Part shown: piece by piece, positions 11,143 through 19,850 of the stretch
Position numbering within the stretch: the stretch's first letter is position 1
How the letters are laid out: each line of letters begins with the position of its first letter
Assembly: GCF_000720175.1 (NCBI RefSeq)
Contig: NZ_JOIX01000031.1
Span: forward strand, 30,757 to 94,756
DNA: 64,000 nucleotides
Direction: 5' to 3'
DNA from: Streptomyces sp. NRRL S-337
GTDB lineage: Bacteria > Actinomycetota > Actinomycetes > Streptomycetales > Streptomycetaceae
Notes under the pieces: model-generated
What the model was told of the DNA's origin: nothing
The model's database searches: none
The model's input: only the letters and a program-made list of their open reading frames with translations
Program-made: the position numbers and the translations under genes

Positions 11143-11853
11143 ATGAGCACCGACCAGCCCGGCAACGGCTCCCCCCGTAACAACGCACCGCAGGGCGGCG
11201 GCACGGGCGGCGGCGAAGGCGGCGCACCTCCCCCGGGCGGGACCCCGCCGCCCGGCGGGACGCCTCCCTCCGGTGGGACGCCGCCGCCCGGTGGGACGCC
11301 GCCTGGTGGGACGCCGCCCTACGGTGGTTCCCCGTACGGCGGCGGCCCCTACGGTGACCCCTACGGCAGCGGGTACGGCGCCGACCCGCTGGCCGGTATG
11401 CCGCCGCTGGCGAACCGCGGCCGCCGGCTGGTCGCACGCATCATCGACGCCCTCCTCATCGGCGTCCCGGTCTCCATCATCATGTACGTGATCGTCGGCG
11501 GGGTGGACTACTTCTCCACCAGCAGCACCCAGGCCGGCAGACAGTCCACGGTGTCGGGCGTCACGATGCTCGCGTACCTGATCTACGAAGGGCTGATGCT
11601 CGCCAACCGCGGCCAGACCGTCGGCAAGATGGCGATGAAGATCCGGGTGGCGATGCTCGCGAACGGCTCGATCCCGACCGGCCAGGCGGCCTGGATCCGC
11701 GCCGCCGTCTACACCCTGCCGGAGATCGTGCCGTGCTGCGGCTTCATCTTCTGGCTGGTGAACGTGTTGTGGTGCACCTGGGACAAGCCGTACCAGCAGT
11801 GCCTGCACGACAAGGCGGCGAAAACGGTGGTGGTCTCCACGGAGCCGCGGTAA
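11143..11853 (+). CDS. RDD-family membrane protein with Gly/Pro repeat head
   Basis: 236 aa. The N-terminal third is low-complexity, with repeated PPxGGT units grading into tyrosine-rich YGGSPYGGGPYGDPYG. The RDD domain follows (LANRGRRLVARIIDALLIGVP, then RGQTVGKMAMKIRVAML, with three to four hydrophobic helices). It is a paralogue of the preceding gene, separated by 102 bp, probably co-transcribed. The tyrosine/glycine head resembles those of other actinobacterial membrane proteins exposed to the cytoplasm. Function unknown. Confidence 0.83.
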   Translation: MSTDQPGNGSPRNNAPQGGGTGGGEGGAPPPGGTPPPGGTPPSGGTPPPGGTPPGGTPPYGGSPYGGGPYGDPYGSGYGADPLAGMPPLANRGRRLVARIIDALLIGVPVSIIMYVIVGGVDYFSTSSTQAGRQSTVSGVTMLAYLIYEGLMLANRGQTVGKMAMKIRVAMLANGSIPTGQAAWIRAAVYTLPEIVPCCGFIFWLVNVLWCTWDKPYQQCLHDKAAKTVVVSTEPR

Positions 11854-11920
11854 CCGGAAACCGGGGTACAGCCATGGCCCGCAACCCGGGGCCCACAACC
11901 CGGAGCCCGGAGCCCGGCGC

Positions 11921-12250
11921 TCAGCGCGAGTGCTCGCCGACCCGGGCCTCCGGCGCGCCGGCCGTCCCGGTCAGCCGCGGCCGCGGCACCCGGTCGTACG
12001 GCGACGGCACGGCCCTCAAGGGGGCAGGTGCGGCCGGCGACTTGGCCCGTACGACGTGCCGGCGGACGACCCGGGACACTCCGGGCATCGGCGCCGTCAT
12101 CGCGACCAGCAGTCCGAGCCCGAGTCCGGCGATGGCGATGACCGCGACCCCGATCCCGGTCTGCGTCTGCGAGAGCAGCAGCATCGCGAGGGTGGAGAGA
12201 AAGACGGTGGCCGAACCGTAGGCGAGCTGGGTGGCGGTAGGACGAGGCAT
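11921..12250 (-). CDS. Small two-helix membrane protein
   Basis: 109 aa, convergent with the RDD pair. Two hydrophobic helices near the N-terminus (ATVFLSTLAMLLLSQT and IGVAVIAIAGLGLGLLVAMTA) precede a basic, proline-rich cytoplasmic tail (VVRRHVVRAKSPAAPAPLRAVP). No catalytic motif is visible and I do not recognise a named family. Confidence 0.65.
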   Translation of the reverse strand: MPRPTATQLAYGSATVFLSTLAMLLLSQTQTGIGVAVIAIAGLGLGLLVAMTAPMPGVSRVVRRHVVRAKSPAAPAPLRAVPSPYDRVPRPRLTGTAGAPEARVGEHSR

Positions 12251-12690
12251 GGCGGAATCCGTCCTCGGAGGGTCGGCAGGGAGGGTCGGTCAAGGGCGCG
12301 CCATCACACGAGCCTACGGTCCTTACTGCCCGAGCGGAACGGCAAGTAAGCGTGACCTAACCCACCAGGCGGGGGCACAGGGGGCGCACACGGCAAGCGC
12401 GTGAACGTATGTGCGGGGGCGTCCTGGCTGTTGACAATGGGGGCGCATGTCCGGCGGGCATATACGCCCGGTCTCTGCGCCGACTATCCGGACCCGCTCC
12501 TTCCGGCCCGCTCCCAACTCCCTTGCCCGACCGGGCCGTTCACCATCCGGACAGCTGTCCGATACCCGTAATCGGCGGACCGGTTAACGTACTTCGGCGA
12601 TGTGACCAAGTCAAGACCTGTCTTTTCCCCCGTACTTCCGGTCGAATGCCCTCGAACAGTGACCGTGTTCGAAGGGGAGGACCGCTCCAA
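12251..12690. other. Intergenic promoter region of the M6 protease
   Basis: 440 bp without a gene. It is less GC-rich than its surroundings and holds a TTGACA hexamer at 12431-12436 and an AT-rich TATACG at about 12461. Spacing does not fit a single standard promoter, so these are only hints. GGGGAGG at about 12674-12680 serves the protease start. Confidence 0.4.
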
Positions 12691-15081
12691 GTGAGAGAGC
12701 AGAGAAGACCGTTCAGACCGGCCGCCTTGGCCACGGCGATCGCCGTGATCGGGGCGGCCGCTTTGTCTTCGGGGGTGGCGATGGCCGACGCGCAGGGCCC
12801 GTCGCCCGTCGCCCGGCACCAGGACCCGGCGCCCGAGCGCAACGTGGACCACGACCTCAAGGGCCCCTACAGCGAGCGGCAGCAGGCCGCCCGCAAGGAG
12901 GCGCTCCAGCAGGTCATCTCCGGCGAGGCCAAGGCCACCGACCGGGGCGGCTCGAAGGTCGTCAAGCTCGGCCGCAGCAAGTACGTCGAGCTGGCCCGGC
13001 AGAAGACCGACAAGATCTTCACCATCCTCGTGGACTTCGGCGACAAGGTCGACAACACCACGATGTTCGACCCGGACGGCGACGGCCCCAAGCCCCCGAT
13101 CAAGAAGTACGGCGGCGACCCCGGCCCCGCGCACAACCAGATAGCCCAGCCGGACCGTGCCAAGGACAACAGCACGGCCTGGCAGAAGGACTACAACCAG
13201 AAGCACTTCCAGGACCTGTACTTCTCGCACGACAAGAAGAAGCAGTCGCTCGCCAAGTACTACGAGAAGCAGTCCTCGGGCCGCTACTCCGTCGACGGCG
13301 AGGTCTCCGACTGGGTCAAGGTCGACTGGAACGAGGCCCGTTACGGCTCCAACTACTGCGGCCAGACCAACTGCGCCAACGCCTGGGACCTGATCCGCGA
13401 CGGCGTCAACCAGTGGGCCAAGGACCAGAAGGCCAAGGGCCGCACCGACGCCCAGATCAAGGCCGACCTCGCCAAGTACGACCAGTGGGACCGCTACGAC
13501 CACGACGGCGACGGCAACTTCAACGAGCCCGACGGCTACATCGACCACTTCCAGATCGTGCACGCCGGTGAGGACGAGTCCGCGGGCGGCGGCGTCCAGA
13601 AGACCAACGCGATCTGGGCGCACCGCTGGTACGCCTACGGCAGCGACGCCGGCAAGACCGGCCCCGGCGCCAACAAGGCGGGCGGCACGCAGATCGGCGA
13701 CACCGGCGTCTGGGTCGGCGACTACACCATGCAGCCGGAGAACGGCGGCCTCGGCGTCTTCGCCCACGAATACGGTCACGACCTGGGCCTGCCGGACGAG
13801 TACGACACCACCGGCACCGGCGAGTCCTCCGTCGACTTCTGGTCGCTGATGTCGGGCGGCTCCTGGCTCGGCACCGGCAAGGACACCATCGGTGACCTGC
13901 CCGGCGACATGAGTGCCTGGGACAAGCTCCAGCTGGGCTGGCTCAACTACGCCAAGGCGAAGGCCGCGACGAAGTCCGCCCACAAGCTGGGCGTCGCCGA
14001 GTACAACACCAAGGACAAGCAGGCGGTGGTCGTCGAACTGCCCGCCAAGGCCGTCAAGACGGACATCGTCCCGCCCGCGGAAGGCTCCAAGCAGTGGTGG
14101 AGCGGCATGGGCGACGATCTGAAGAACACCCTCACCCGCTCCGTGGACCTCACCGGCAAGGCGAAGGCGTCGCTGAACCTCAAGGGCTGGTGGGACATCG
14201 AGAAGGACTACGACTTCCTCTACGCCGAGGTCTCCACGGACGGCGGCGCCGACTGGACCGCCCTGGACGGCACCGCGGGCGGCAAGGCCATCCCGCGTGA
14301 CGGCAGCGACAAGCCCGCCCTGACCGGCACCGTCACCGCCTACCAGGACCTCAGCTACCCGCTGGACGCCTACGCGGGCAAGAAGATCGACCTGCGCTTC
14401 CGCTACCAGACCGACGGCGGCGCCGCCCAGAAGGGCTTCGCGGCCGACAGCATCAGCGTGGTCGCCGACGGCACGCCGCTGTTCAGCGACAACGCCGAGG
14501 GCGACGACAACGGCTGGACCAGCAAGGGCTTCTCGCGCATCGGCGGGTCCTTCACCAAGGACTACCCGCAGTACTACATCGCCGAGAACCGCCAGTACGT
14601 GTCGTACGACAAGACCCTCAAGGTCGGCCCGTACAACTTCGGCTGGCGGACGGCCAAGCCGACCTGGGTGGAGCACTTCCCGTTCCAGAACGGCGTGCTG
14701 ATCTGGCTGTGGGACACCTCGCAGGCGGACAACAACGTCGGCCAGCACCCGGGCCACGGGCTGATCCTCCCGGTCGACGCGCACCCGACGGCCGAGCACT
14801 GGGCCGACGGCACGCTGATGCGCAACCGCTTCCAGACCTACGACTCGACCTTCACCCGCTTCCGGACCGACGCGCTGACCCTCCACAAGGACGGCGCCGA
14901 GGTCAAGATCAGCTCGAAGAAGGGCGTCACGCTCTTCGACGACCGGCACGGCGTCTACTACGACAAGGCGAACCCGACCGGCGGTGTGATCGTTCCTGAC
15001 ACCAACACCCGGATCAAGATCACCAAGGAGGCCCGGGACGGCTCCACGGTGACGATCAAGGTCGCCCCTGCCGGTAAATAA
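12691..15081 (+). CDS. Secreted M6 (immune inhibitor A-like) metalloprotease
   Basis: 796-aa exported zinc protease. The signal peptide (REQRRPFRPAALATAIAVIGAAALSSGVAMADA) is followed by a propeptide-like region and the M6 catalytic domain, with zinc motif HEYGHDLGLPDE (His359, Glu360, His363). A DHDGDGNFNEPDG loop (about residue 270) looks like a calcium site. The C-terminal half contains an MAM/jelly-roll-like region (STDGGADWTALDG ... RFRYQTDGGAA) found in InhA proteins. The GTG start at 12691 has a strong GGGGAGG. The frame is open upstream, but that part has no signal peptide. A strong terminator follows. Confidence 0.94.
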   Translation: MREQRRPFRPAALATAIAVIGAAALSSGVAMADAQGPSPVARHQDPAPERNVDHDLKGPYSERQQAARKEALQQVISGEAKATDRGGSKVVKLGRSKYVELARQKTDKIFTILVDFGDKVDNTTMFDPDGDGPKPPIKKYGGDPGPAHNQIAQPDRAKDNSTAWQKDYNQKHFQDLYFSHDKKKQSLAKYYEKQSSGRYSVDGEVSDWVKVDWNEARYGSNYCGQTNCANAWDLIRDGVNQWAKDQKAKGRTDAQIKADLAKYDQWDRYDHDGDGNFNEPDGYIDHFQIVHAGEDESAGGGVQKTNAIWAHRWYAYGSDAGKTGPGANKAGGTQIGDTGVWVGDYTMQPENGGLGVFAHEYGHDLGLPDEYDTTGTGESSVDFWSLMSGGSWLGTGKDTIGDLPGDMSAWDKLQLGWLNYAKAKAATKSAHKLGVAEYNTKDKQAVVVELPAKAVKTDIVPPAEGSKQWWSGMGDDLKNTLTRSVDLTGKAKASLNLKGWWDIEKDYDFLYAEVSTDGGADWTALDGTAGGKAIPRDGSDKPALTGTVTAYQDLSYPLDAYAGKKIDLRFRYQTDGGAAQKGFAADSISVVADGTPLFSDNAEGDDNGWTSKGFSRIGGSFTKDYPQYYIAENRQYVSYDKTLKVGPYNFGWRTAKPTWVEHFPFQNGVLIWLWDTSQADNNVGQHPGHGLILPVDAHPTAEHWADGTLMRNRFQTYDSTFTRFRTDALTLHKDGAEVKISSKKGVTLFDDRHGVYYDKANPTGGVIVPDTNTRIKITKEARDGSTVTIKVAPAGK

Positions 15082-15108
15082 AAGATAAAACCAGCAGGTC
15101 ATCACGCG

Positions 15109-15142
15109 ATCGGTCGTCGCCCCCTAGCGGGCGGCGACCGAT
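15109..15142 (+). terminator. Terminator of the M6 protease gene
   Basis: A 14-bp stem (ATCGGTCGTCGCCC / GGGCGGCGACCGAT, one G-U pair) with a 6-nt loop lies 27 bp after the stop. Confidence 0.85.
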
Positions 15143-15198
15143 TCGCGTTTAGATGCGCACTACAGTTCCTTGTTGACGCCAAGTCTCACGGGGGAGAT

Positions 15199-15621
15199 AT
15201 GCACATGTCCGGCGGCGGTTTCACCAGGCTTCCCGGCGGAAGCGTGGTGGTCGCCCTGTCCCTGCCCAGACCGGCCCACGGCCCGCGCTCCGGCCCGTAC
15301 GAGTGCGGCTGCCGGGTCCGGGTCCTGGTGCACGCCGTGAACCGCCAGCGCGCCCTGACCAGGCTGCGCAACCTCGGCCTGCGCGCGGTCTACCTCCGCG
15401 GCAACACCGAGCCGCCCACCCCGGACGAGGTCACGGCCGTCCTGCACCACCCCGACGGCCTCGTCTGGCGCGAGACCCCCGACGACGACACCGAGTCCTG
15501 GCACCCCATACGCGCCCTCTGGCGCCCCCGCCCCATCCACCCAGCCCGCCCGCCCCATCCGACCCCCGAGCCGGCCCCCCTGAGGGGGAACGAGGACGAC
15601 CGCCCGGCCTCGGCGGCCTGA
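15199..15621 (+). CDS. Conserved hypothetical protein
   Basis: 140 aa. A strong GGGGGAG site precedes ATGCACATG. The core (about residues 30-105) is folded-looking: CGCRVRVLVHAVNRQRALTRLRNLGLRAVYLRGN, then TPDEVTAVLHHPDGLVWR. It resembles small uncharacterised Streptomyces proteins. The last 35 residues are proline-rich. No enzyme motif, signal peptide or membrane segment is present. The open frame upstream of 15199 lies in the terminator region. Confidence 0.65.
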   Translation: MHMSGGGFTRLPGGSVVVALSLPRPAHGPRSGPYECGCRVRVLVHAVNRQRALTRLRNLGLRAVYLRGNTEPPTPDEVTAVLHHPDGLVWRETPDDDTESWHPIRALWRPRPIHPARPPHPTPEPAPLRGNEDDRPASAA

Positions 15622-15645
15622 GTCACGACGGCCTGAGCCACGGCG

Positions 15646-15680
15646 GCCCGTGGGCCGGGCGCGCCGCCCGGCCCACGGGC
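15646..15680. terminator. Bidirectional terminator between hypothetical gene and pncA
   Basis: A perfect 15-bp stem (GCCCGTGGGCCGGGC and its complement) with the 5-nt loop GCGCC lies between two convergent stops (15621 and 15725). Confidence 0.85.
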
Positions 15681-15724
15681 TCGAAGGACGCCCGGCCCAC
15701 GAGCTCGAAGGGCGGCGGTGAGGC

Positions 15725-16321
15725 TCATCCACCCAGGACGACCGGCTTGCCCGTCAGCTCCGCCCCGGCCGCCCGCAGCTCCTCCAGGGCCCGCTCGGTC
15801 GTACGGGCGGCCACCCCGGCGGTCAGGTCCAGCAGCACGTGCGTACGCAGCCCGGCGGCGACCGCGTCCAGGGCGGTACGCCGTACGCAGTGATCGGTCG
15901 CGATGCCGACCACGTCCACCTCGGTGACGTCGTGCGCCCGCAGCCAGTCGCCGAGCCCGGTGCCGTTCTCGTCGGTGCCCTCGAAGCCGCTGTACGCGGC
16001 GGAGTGCGCGCCCTTGTCGAAGACCGCGTCGATCGCGCCGGAGGCGATGGCCGGGGCGAAGTTCGGATGGAAGCCGCTGCCCTCCGTGCCGGCCACGCAG
16101 TGCGCCGGCCAGGAGTGCTCGTAGTCCGGGTGGTCGGAGAAGTGGTCGCCCGGATCGATGTGGTGGTCCCGGGTGGCCACGACGTGGCGGTAGCAGCTGC
16201 CGGCGGTCTCGGCGATCAGATCGGTGATGGCCGCCGCGACATCCGCACCTCCCGCCACCGCGAGGCTGCCGCCCTCGCAGAAGTCGTTCTGCACGTCAAC
16301 GACGATCAATGCCCGGTGCAT
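15725..16321 (-). CDS. pncA: Nicotinamidase
   Basis: Hydrolyses nicotinamide to nicotinate in NAD salvage; 198 aa, cytosolic, isochorismatase-like fold. Catalytic residues: Asp in VVDVQNDF (about residue 9), Lys in FDKGAHSAAYSGF, and Cys in ATDHCVRRTA. The metal site is DHHIDPGDHFSDHP. pncB, which uses the product, lies 428 bp upstream on the same strand, so salvage from nicotinamide to NaMN is complete here. Confidence 0.95.
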   Translation of the reverse strand: MHRALIVVDVQNDFCEGGSLAVAGGADVAAAITDLIAETAGSCYRHVVATRDHHIDPGDHFSDHPDYEHSWPAHCVAGTEGSGFHPNFAPAIASGAIDAVFDKGAHSAAYSGFEGTDENGTGLGDWLRAHDVTEVDVVGIATDHCVRRTALDAVAAGLRTHVLLDLTAGVAARTTERALEELRAAGAELTGKPVVLGG

Positions 16322-16749
16322 GGTGCGTGCCTTCCGGCTGGGAATCGGGTAAGAGGGCGCGGAGCGCGGAGCGGTGATGTGACCGAGGGTAGCCACTGCC
16401 GGGCATTTCCGGGAGTGCCCCACCATCCCACCCACCAGCAGCTACACACTGTGATACCTTACGGGGAACTAATAACTCTCCGTAATCGTTGCCGGAAAAG
16501 AAGGAGGCCCGCCCGGCCCGAGCAAGAGCAGGCGCCCCCTCAAAGAGGCCCCTCACGGAGTCCTGTAAGAGGCCCTGCAAGAGGCCCCCATCAAAGAGGT
16601 CCCTCGACAGGCCCATCCAAGGCCCCTACATAGGCCGGTGGAGGAGGCCGAGGCGACGGACCACAGCCCGAGCCCACGGACCGCGGCCCGACAGAACCGC
16701 AGGCCTGCTCAATCCGACCCGTGACACGCACTCCGGTCGGCTCGCCCCG
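16322..16749. other. pncB-pncA intergenic region with AT-rich inverted repeat and GC-rich short repeats
   Basis: 428 bp. The half near pncA contains an AT-rich inverted repeat, TTACGGGGA (16459-16467) and TCTCCGTAA (16477-16485), with one mismatch and a 9-nt loop. The half near pncB is low-complexity, with at least four degenerate copies of AGAGGCCC or AGAGGTCC between about 16540 and 16605. No convincing gene is present despite an open frame. Confidence 0.5.
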
Positions 16750-18078
16750 TCACACGAACTCCGTCGGCAGCACCGGCTCGCCGCGTGACAGCTGGGTGGC
16801 CGACAGGGGCAGGCGGGCGCGGGCGGTGATGTGGCGGTCGCGGGGGGCGTCCAGCGGCTCGCGGGCCACGACCTCGCCCCCGGTCACCAGCGGCACCTGC
16901 AGCTGGTGGTCCGCCAGCTCCGCCGGGACCGGCCCGGTGCCGATGACCTCGGCCTCCGCGACGCCGTGCTCATCGAGCCGGCGGGCGGCCCATTTGCGGC
17001 CGCCGACCGAGGACTTGGCGCCCATCGACTTCTTCGCGACCGGCCGCAGCGGGGCGCCCGGGGCGTCGCTCTCGGCGCGGGCGACCAGCTTGTAGACCAT
17101 CGAGCAGGTCGGGTGTCCGCTGCCGGTCACCAGCTGGGTGCCGACGCCGTACGCGTCGACCGGGGCGGCGGCCAGCGAGGCGATGGCGTACTCGTCCAGG
17201 TCGCTGGTGACCACGATCTTGGTCTTCTCGGCGCCCAGCTCGTCCAGCTGCTGGCGCACCCGGTGGGCGATCAGCAGCAGGTCGCCGGAGTCGATCCGGA
17301 CGGCGCCCAGGCCCGGGCCGGCCACCTCGACGGCGGTGCGCACGGCCTCGGCGACGTCGAAGGTGTCCACGAGCAGGGTGGTGCCACTGCCGAGGGTCTC
17401 CACCTGGGCGGTGAAGGCGTCGCGCTCGGTGTCGTGGAGGAGGGTGAAGGCGTGCGCGCTGGTGCCGACGGTGGGGATGTTGTAGCGGAAGCCGGCGGCC
17501 AAGTCGGAGGTGACGTGGAAGCCGCCGACGTAGGCGGCGCGGGCCGCGGCGACGGCGGAGAGTTCGTGGGTGCGGCGGGCGCCCATCTCCATCAGGGGGC
17601 GGTCGCCGGCCGCGACGGCCATCCGGGAGGCGGCCGCGGCCACCGCGGAGTCGTGGTTGAGGATCGAGAGGATGACCGTCTCCAGGAGGACGGCCTCGGC
17701 GAAGGTGCCCTCGACGCGCATGATCGGCGAGCCGGGGAAGTAGACCTCGCCCTCGGGGTAGCCCCAGATGTCGCCGCGGAAGCGGTAGTCGGCGAGCCAG
17801 GCCAGGGTGGGCTCGTCGAGGATGCCGCGCTCGCGCAGGAAGCCGAGGATCGTGTCGTCGAAGCGGAAGTTCTCCACCGCGTCGAGCACCCGGCCGGTGC
17901 CGGCCACCACGCCGTAGCGTCGACCCTCGGGCAGCCGGCGGGTGAAGACCTCGAAGACGGCGCGCCTGTCCCCGGTGCCGGACCGCAACGCGGCCTGCAG
18001 CATGGTGAGTTCGTACTGGTCGGTGAAGAGCGCAGTCGACGGCACGGCCACCGGCAGCCCCAGGTCTGCTGTGTTCAT
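16750..18078 (-). CDS. pncB: Nicotinate phosphoribosyltransferase
   Basis: Makes nicotinate mononucleotide from nicotinate and PRPP (NAD salvage); 442 aa. Family signatures: FTDQYELTMLQAAL at the N-terminus, FEVFTRRLPEGRRYGVVAG, the catalytic-region MEMGARRTHE, GTSAHAF, and AVRIDSGDL for phosphate binding. GVGTQLVTG and YKLVA also fit. The ATG before NTADLGLPVAV is chosen; the open frame upstream runs through a palindromic promoter element. It is divergent from clpS. Confidence 0.95.
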   Translation of the reverse strand: MNTADLGLPVAVPSTALFTDQYELTMLQAALRSGTGDRRAVFEVFTRRLPEGRRYGVVAGTGRVLDAVENFRFDDTILGFLRERGILDEPTLAWLADYRFRGDIWGYPEGEVYFPGSPIMRVEGTFAEAVLLETVILSILNHDSAVAAAASRMAVAAGDRPLMEMGARRTHELSAVAAARAAYVGGFHVTSDLAAGFRYNIPTVGTSAHAFTLLHDTERDAFTAQVETLGSGTTLLVDTFDVAEAVRTAVEVAGPGLGAVRIDSGDLLLIAHRVRQQLDELGAEKTKIVVTSDLDEYAIASLAAAPVDAYGVGTQLVTGSGHPTCSMVYKLVARAESDAPGAPLRPVAKKSMGAKSSVGGRKWAARRLDEHGVAEAEVIGTGPVPAELADHQLQVPLVTGGEVVAREPLDAPRDRHITARARLPLSATQLSRGEPVLPTEFV

Positions 18079-18431
18079 GAGGGAGATGCTACCCCCAATA
18101 CTCGTCACTTTGACGATAGTGGTGGAGACGCCCGACCAGCTCGCCACCGGACCCGCCCGGGGCTCCCGCACTGGACCCGACCAGCTCCCGAACTGCGGAC
18201 CTGACCAGGCTCCCGACCAGGCTCCCGAACCGGACCCGACCAGGCTCCCGAACCGTGAGCCCGACCGGCCTCCCGCACTGGATCCGCCCTCGGTCCCGCA
18301 GCGTCCTCACCCCACCCCGCCGTTCACCTCTCGACAGGCCCCCGCTCGCCGACCAACCCACCCCACCCCCCCATCCCCCGACGCGGCCCAGGTGAGGGGC
18401 ATTTGTGCATGGCAGGCCCCTGGGTGGCAGC
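18079..18431. other. pncB/clpS divergent region with degenerate tandem repeats
   Basis: 353 bp. Close to pncB is a palindrome (see separate entry). From about 18180 to 18300 lie three to four degenerate copies of a ~22-bp unit, CCGACCAGGCTCCCGAACCG. The rest is pyrimidine-rich without a recognisable gene. Confidence 0.5.
18102..18116. promoter_or_regulatory. Palindrome upstream of pncB (candidate NAD-regulator operator)
   Basis: TCGTCA-CTT-TGACGA, a perfect 6-bp inverted repeat with a 3-bp spacer, begins 24 bp upstream of the pncB start codon. Its place would block transcription. A Nudix-type NrtR repressor, which commonly controls pncB in bacteria, is a reasonable candidate, but the match to its motif was not tested. 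Confidence 0.4.
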
Positions 18432-18794
18432 ATGGGGCGTGTGAGCGCCCACCCGTCACCCACGATCACGCTCCGGCCGCATCACTGCACGCTCAGTGTG
18501 CCGGTCGAGATCGAGCGTCCCGAGTCGAGCGAGGCCCCGTTCGAGGTGCCCGAGCCGGACGTCCCGTGGGTCACGATCGTCCACAACGACCCCGTCAACC
18601 TCATGAGCTACGTCTCCTATGTCTTCCAGACGTACTTCGGTTACTCCAAGGACAAGGCGCACCAGTTGATGCTCGACGTCCATCACAAGGGCCGCGCGGT
18701 GGTCTCCAGCGGCAGCCGCGAGGAAATGGAACGGGACGTACAGGCCATGCACGGCTACGGCCTGTGGGCGACCCTGCAGCAGGACCGCCGATGA
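18432..18794 (+). CDS. clpS: ATP-dependent Clp protease adaptor
   Basis: Delivers N-degron substrates to ClpAP/ClpCP; 120 aa. The core [32 protein letters not shown] contains the substrate-pocket residues (the Asn-Asp pair, and Met in NLMSYV), followed by [32 protein letters not shown]. The N-terminal ~45 residues are variable. Start candidates are ATG 18432, GTG 18441 or further upstream; none has an ideal ribosome site. It overlaps the next gene (ATGA). Confidence 0.93.
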   Translation: MGRVSAHPSPTITLRPHHCTLSVPVEIERPESSEAPFEVPEPDVPWVTIVHNDPVNLMSYVSYVFQTYFGYSKDKAHQLMLDVHHKGRAVVSSGSREEMERDVQAMHGYGLWATLQQDRR

Positions 18795-19387
18795 CCGGAC
18801 ACTTCGAGCCGCTGCCCGACGGCGGCGCGGCGGTACCGCTCGACGAGGTCGAGATCTCCATCCTGCGCAGCCTCGCGGTGCAGCTGATGGAGCTGATGGG
18901 GCCGGGCGAGCAGGCCGCCGACGACGAGAGCGAGGACCTGCTGGCGTCGGTGTTCAACGACGGCCCCAGCGAGCCGCCCGCCGACCCGGTCCTGGCCCGG
19001 CTCTTCCCCGATGCCTACGGCGGCCCGGACCTGGTCCCGGACGACGACGTGCGCGCCGCGGCCGCGGAGTTCCGCCGCTATACGGAGAACGATCTGCGCG
19101 CCCGTAAGCGGACGGACGCCCTCGCGCTGATCCGGGCGCTGGACACACTCTCGCCGTCCGGCGGTGATCCGGCGGTGCTGCGGCTGACCGCCGACGAGTG
19201 CCGGCAGTGGCTGGGTGCCCTCAACGACCTCAGGCTGGCGATCGGTACGCGCCTGGAGGTCACCGACGAGGAGGACGGCGGCGAGCTGCTGCGGCTGCCG
19301 GACAGCGATCCGCGCAAGCCGATGGTGATGGCGTACCTGTGGCTGGGCGGGCTGCAGGAGACGCTCGTCGAGTCGCTGACGGCCTGA
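18791..19387 (+). CDS. DUF2017 protein coupled to clpS
   Basis: 198-aa cytosolic protein, almost always found directly after clpS in actinobacteria. The sequence is acidic and helical: [29 protein letters not shown], then [34 protein letters not shown], and [24 protein letters not shown]. The ATG overlaps the clpS stop (ATGA), so the two are translationally coupled. This suggests a role in Clp substrate delivery; function not established. Confidence 0.88.
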   Translation: MTGHFEPLPDGGAAVPLDEVEISILRSLAVQLMELMGPGEQAADDESEDLLASVFNDGPSEPPADPVLARLFPDAYGGPDLVPDDDVRAAAAEFRRYTENDLRARKRTDALALIRALDTLSPSGGDPAVLRLTADECRQWLGALNDLRLAIGTRLEVTDEEDGGELLRLPDSDPRKPMVMAYLWLGGLQETLVESLTA

Positions 19388-19850
19388 AATCTACTTGCAG
19401 GGGGCACGGGGTCCGCTTGCCGGCGGCAGGCGGACCTGCCCACGGGGGTGGGCAGGGGCGGATTCGGCCGCGGGTCGGGGTCCCGGCGGCAGGTCGATGA
19501 CCGCCCGAAGGGGAGGGAGTCGGGCATATCGCCCGACGCGTCCCGGTGTGCCGGGGGCTGGGTGTTCGCTCAGCGGAGGCTCAAATCCGGATAACGATCG
19601 CGTCACACCCAGCCGGGTAGTGCGCCGCCATTCGCCCCTCTTGTCCGTATTTGCCGGGCGTGTGACGTATCTCATCCCTAGGCGATCAAGTTAACGCCGT
19701 GATAAATGTTCACGACCTGCCGCGCGTGACGCCACCCTTGTCGCCGCGGGAGCGCTGAGCCGGCCGACCGTCGGCGTGCAGGACTCCATCCGGGGGGATC
19801 GGGACCCGATCCGGACAGACCGGGTCGGTATGGAGAAAGGCGCACCACTC
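19388..19850. other. Region upstream of the amino-acid permease
   Basis: 463 bp. It begins with overlapping terminator hairpins for the clpS operon. It then holds an AT-richer promoter-like stretch (about 19570-19720, with GTTAACGCCGTGATAAATG). Near its end is the 17-bp palindrome GGATCGGGACCCGATCC at 19796-19812, 38 bp before the permease ATG. No gene is seen. Confidence 0.5.
19410..19456 (+). terminator. Two overlapping hairpins after the clpS operon
   Basis: GGTCCGCTTGCC / GGCAGGCGGACC (12 bp with one G-U pair, 3-nt loop, 19410-19436) shares its 3' end with a second stem CCTGCCCA / TGGGCAGG (19435-19456). Only one can form fully at a time. Confidence 0.7.

Noticed and set aside
12251..12690. 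Riboswitch upstream of the M6 protease
   Set aside because: No recognisable aptamer core; only scattered promoter-like hexamers.
16489..16788. Plus-strand open frame between pncA and pncB
   Set aside because: Arises from AGAGGCCC low-complexity DNA; Arg/Pro/Lys-rich, overlaps the 3' end of pncB, no ribosome site.
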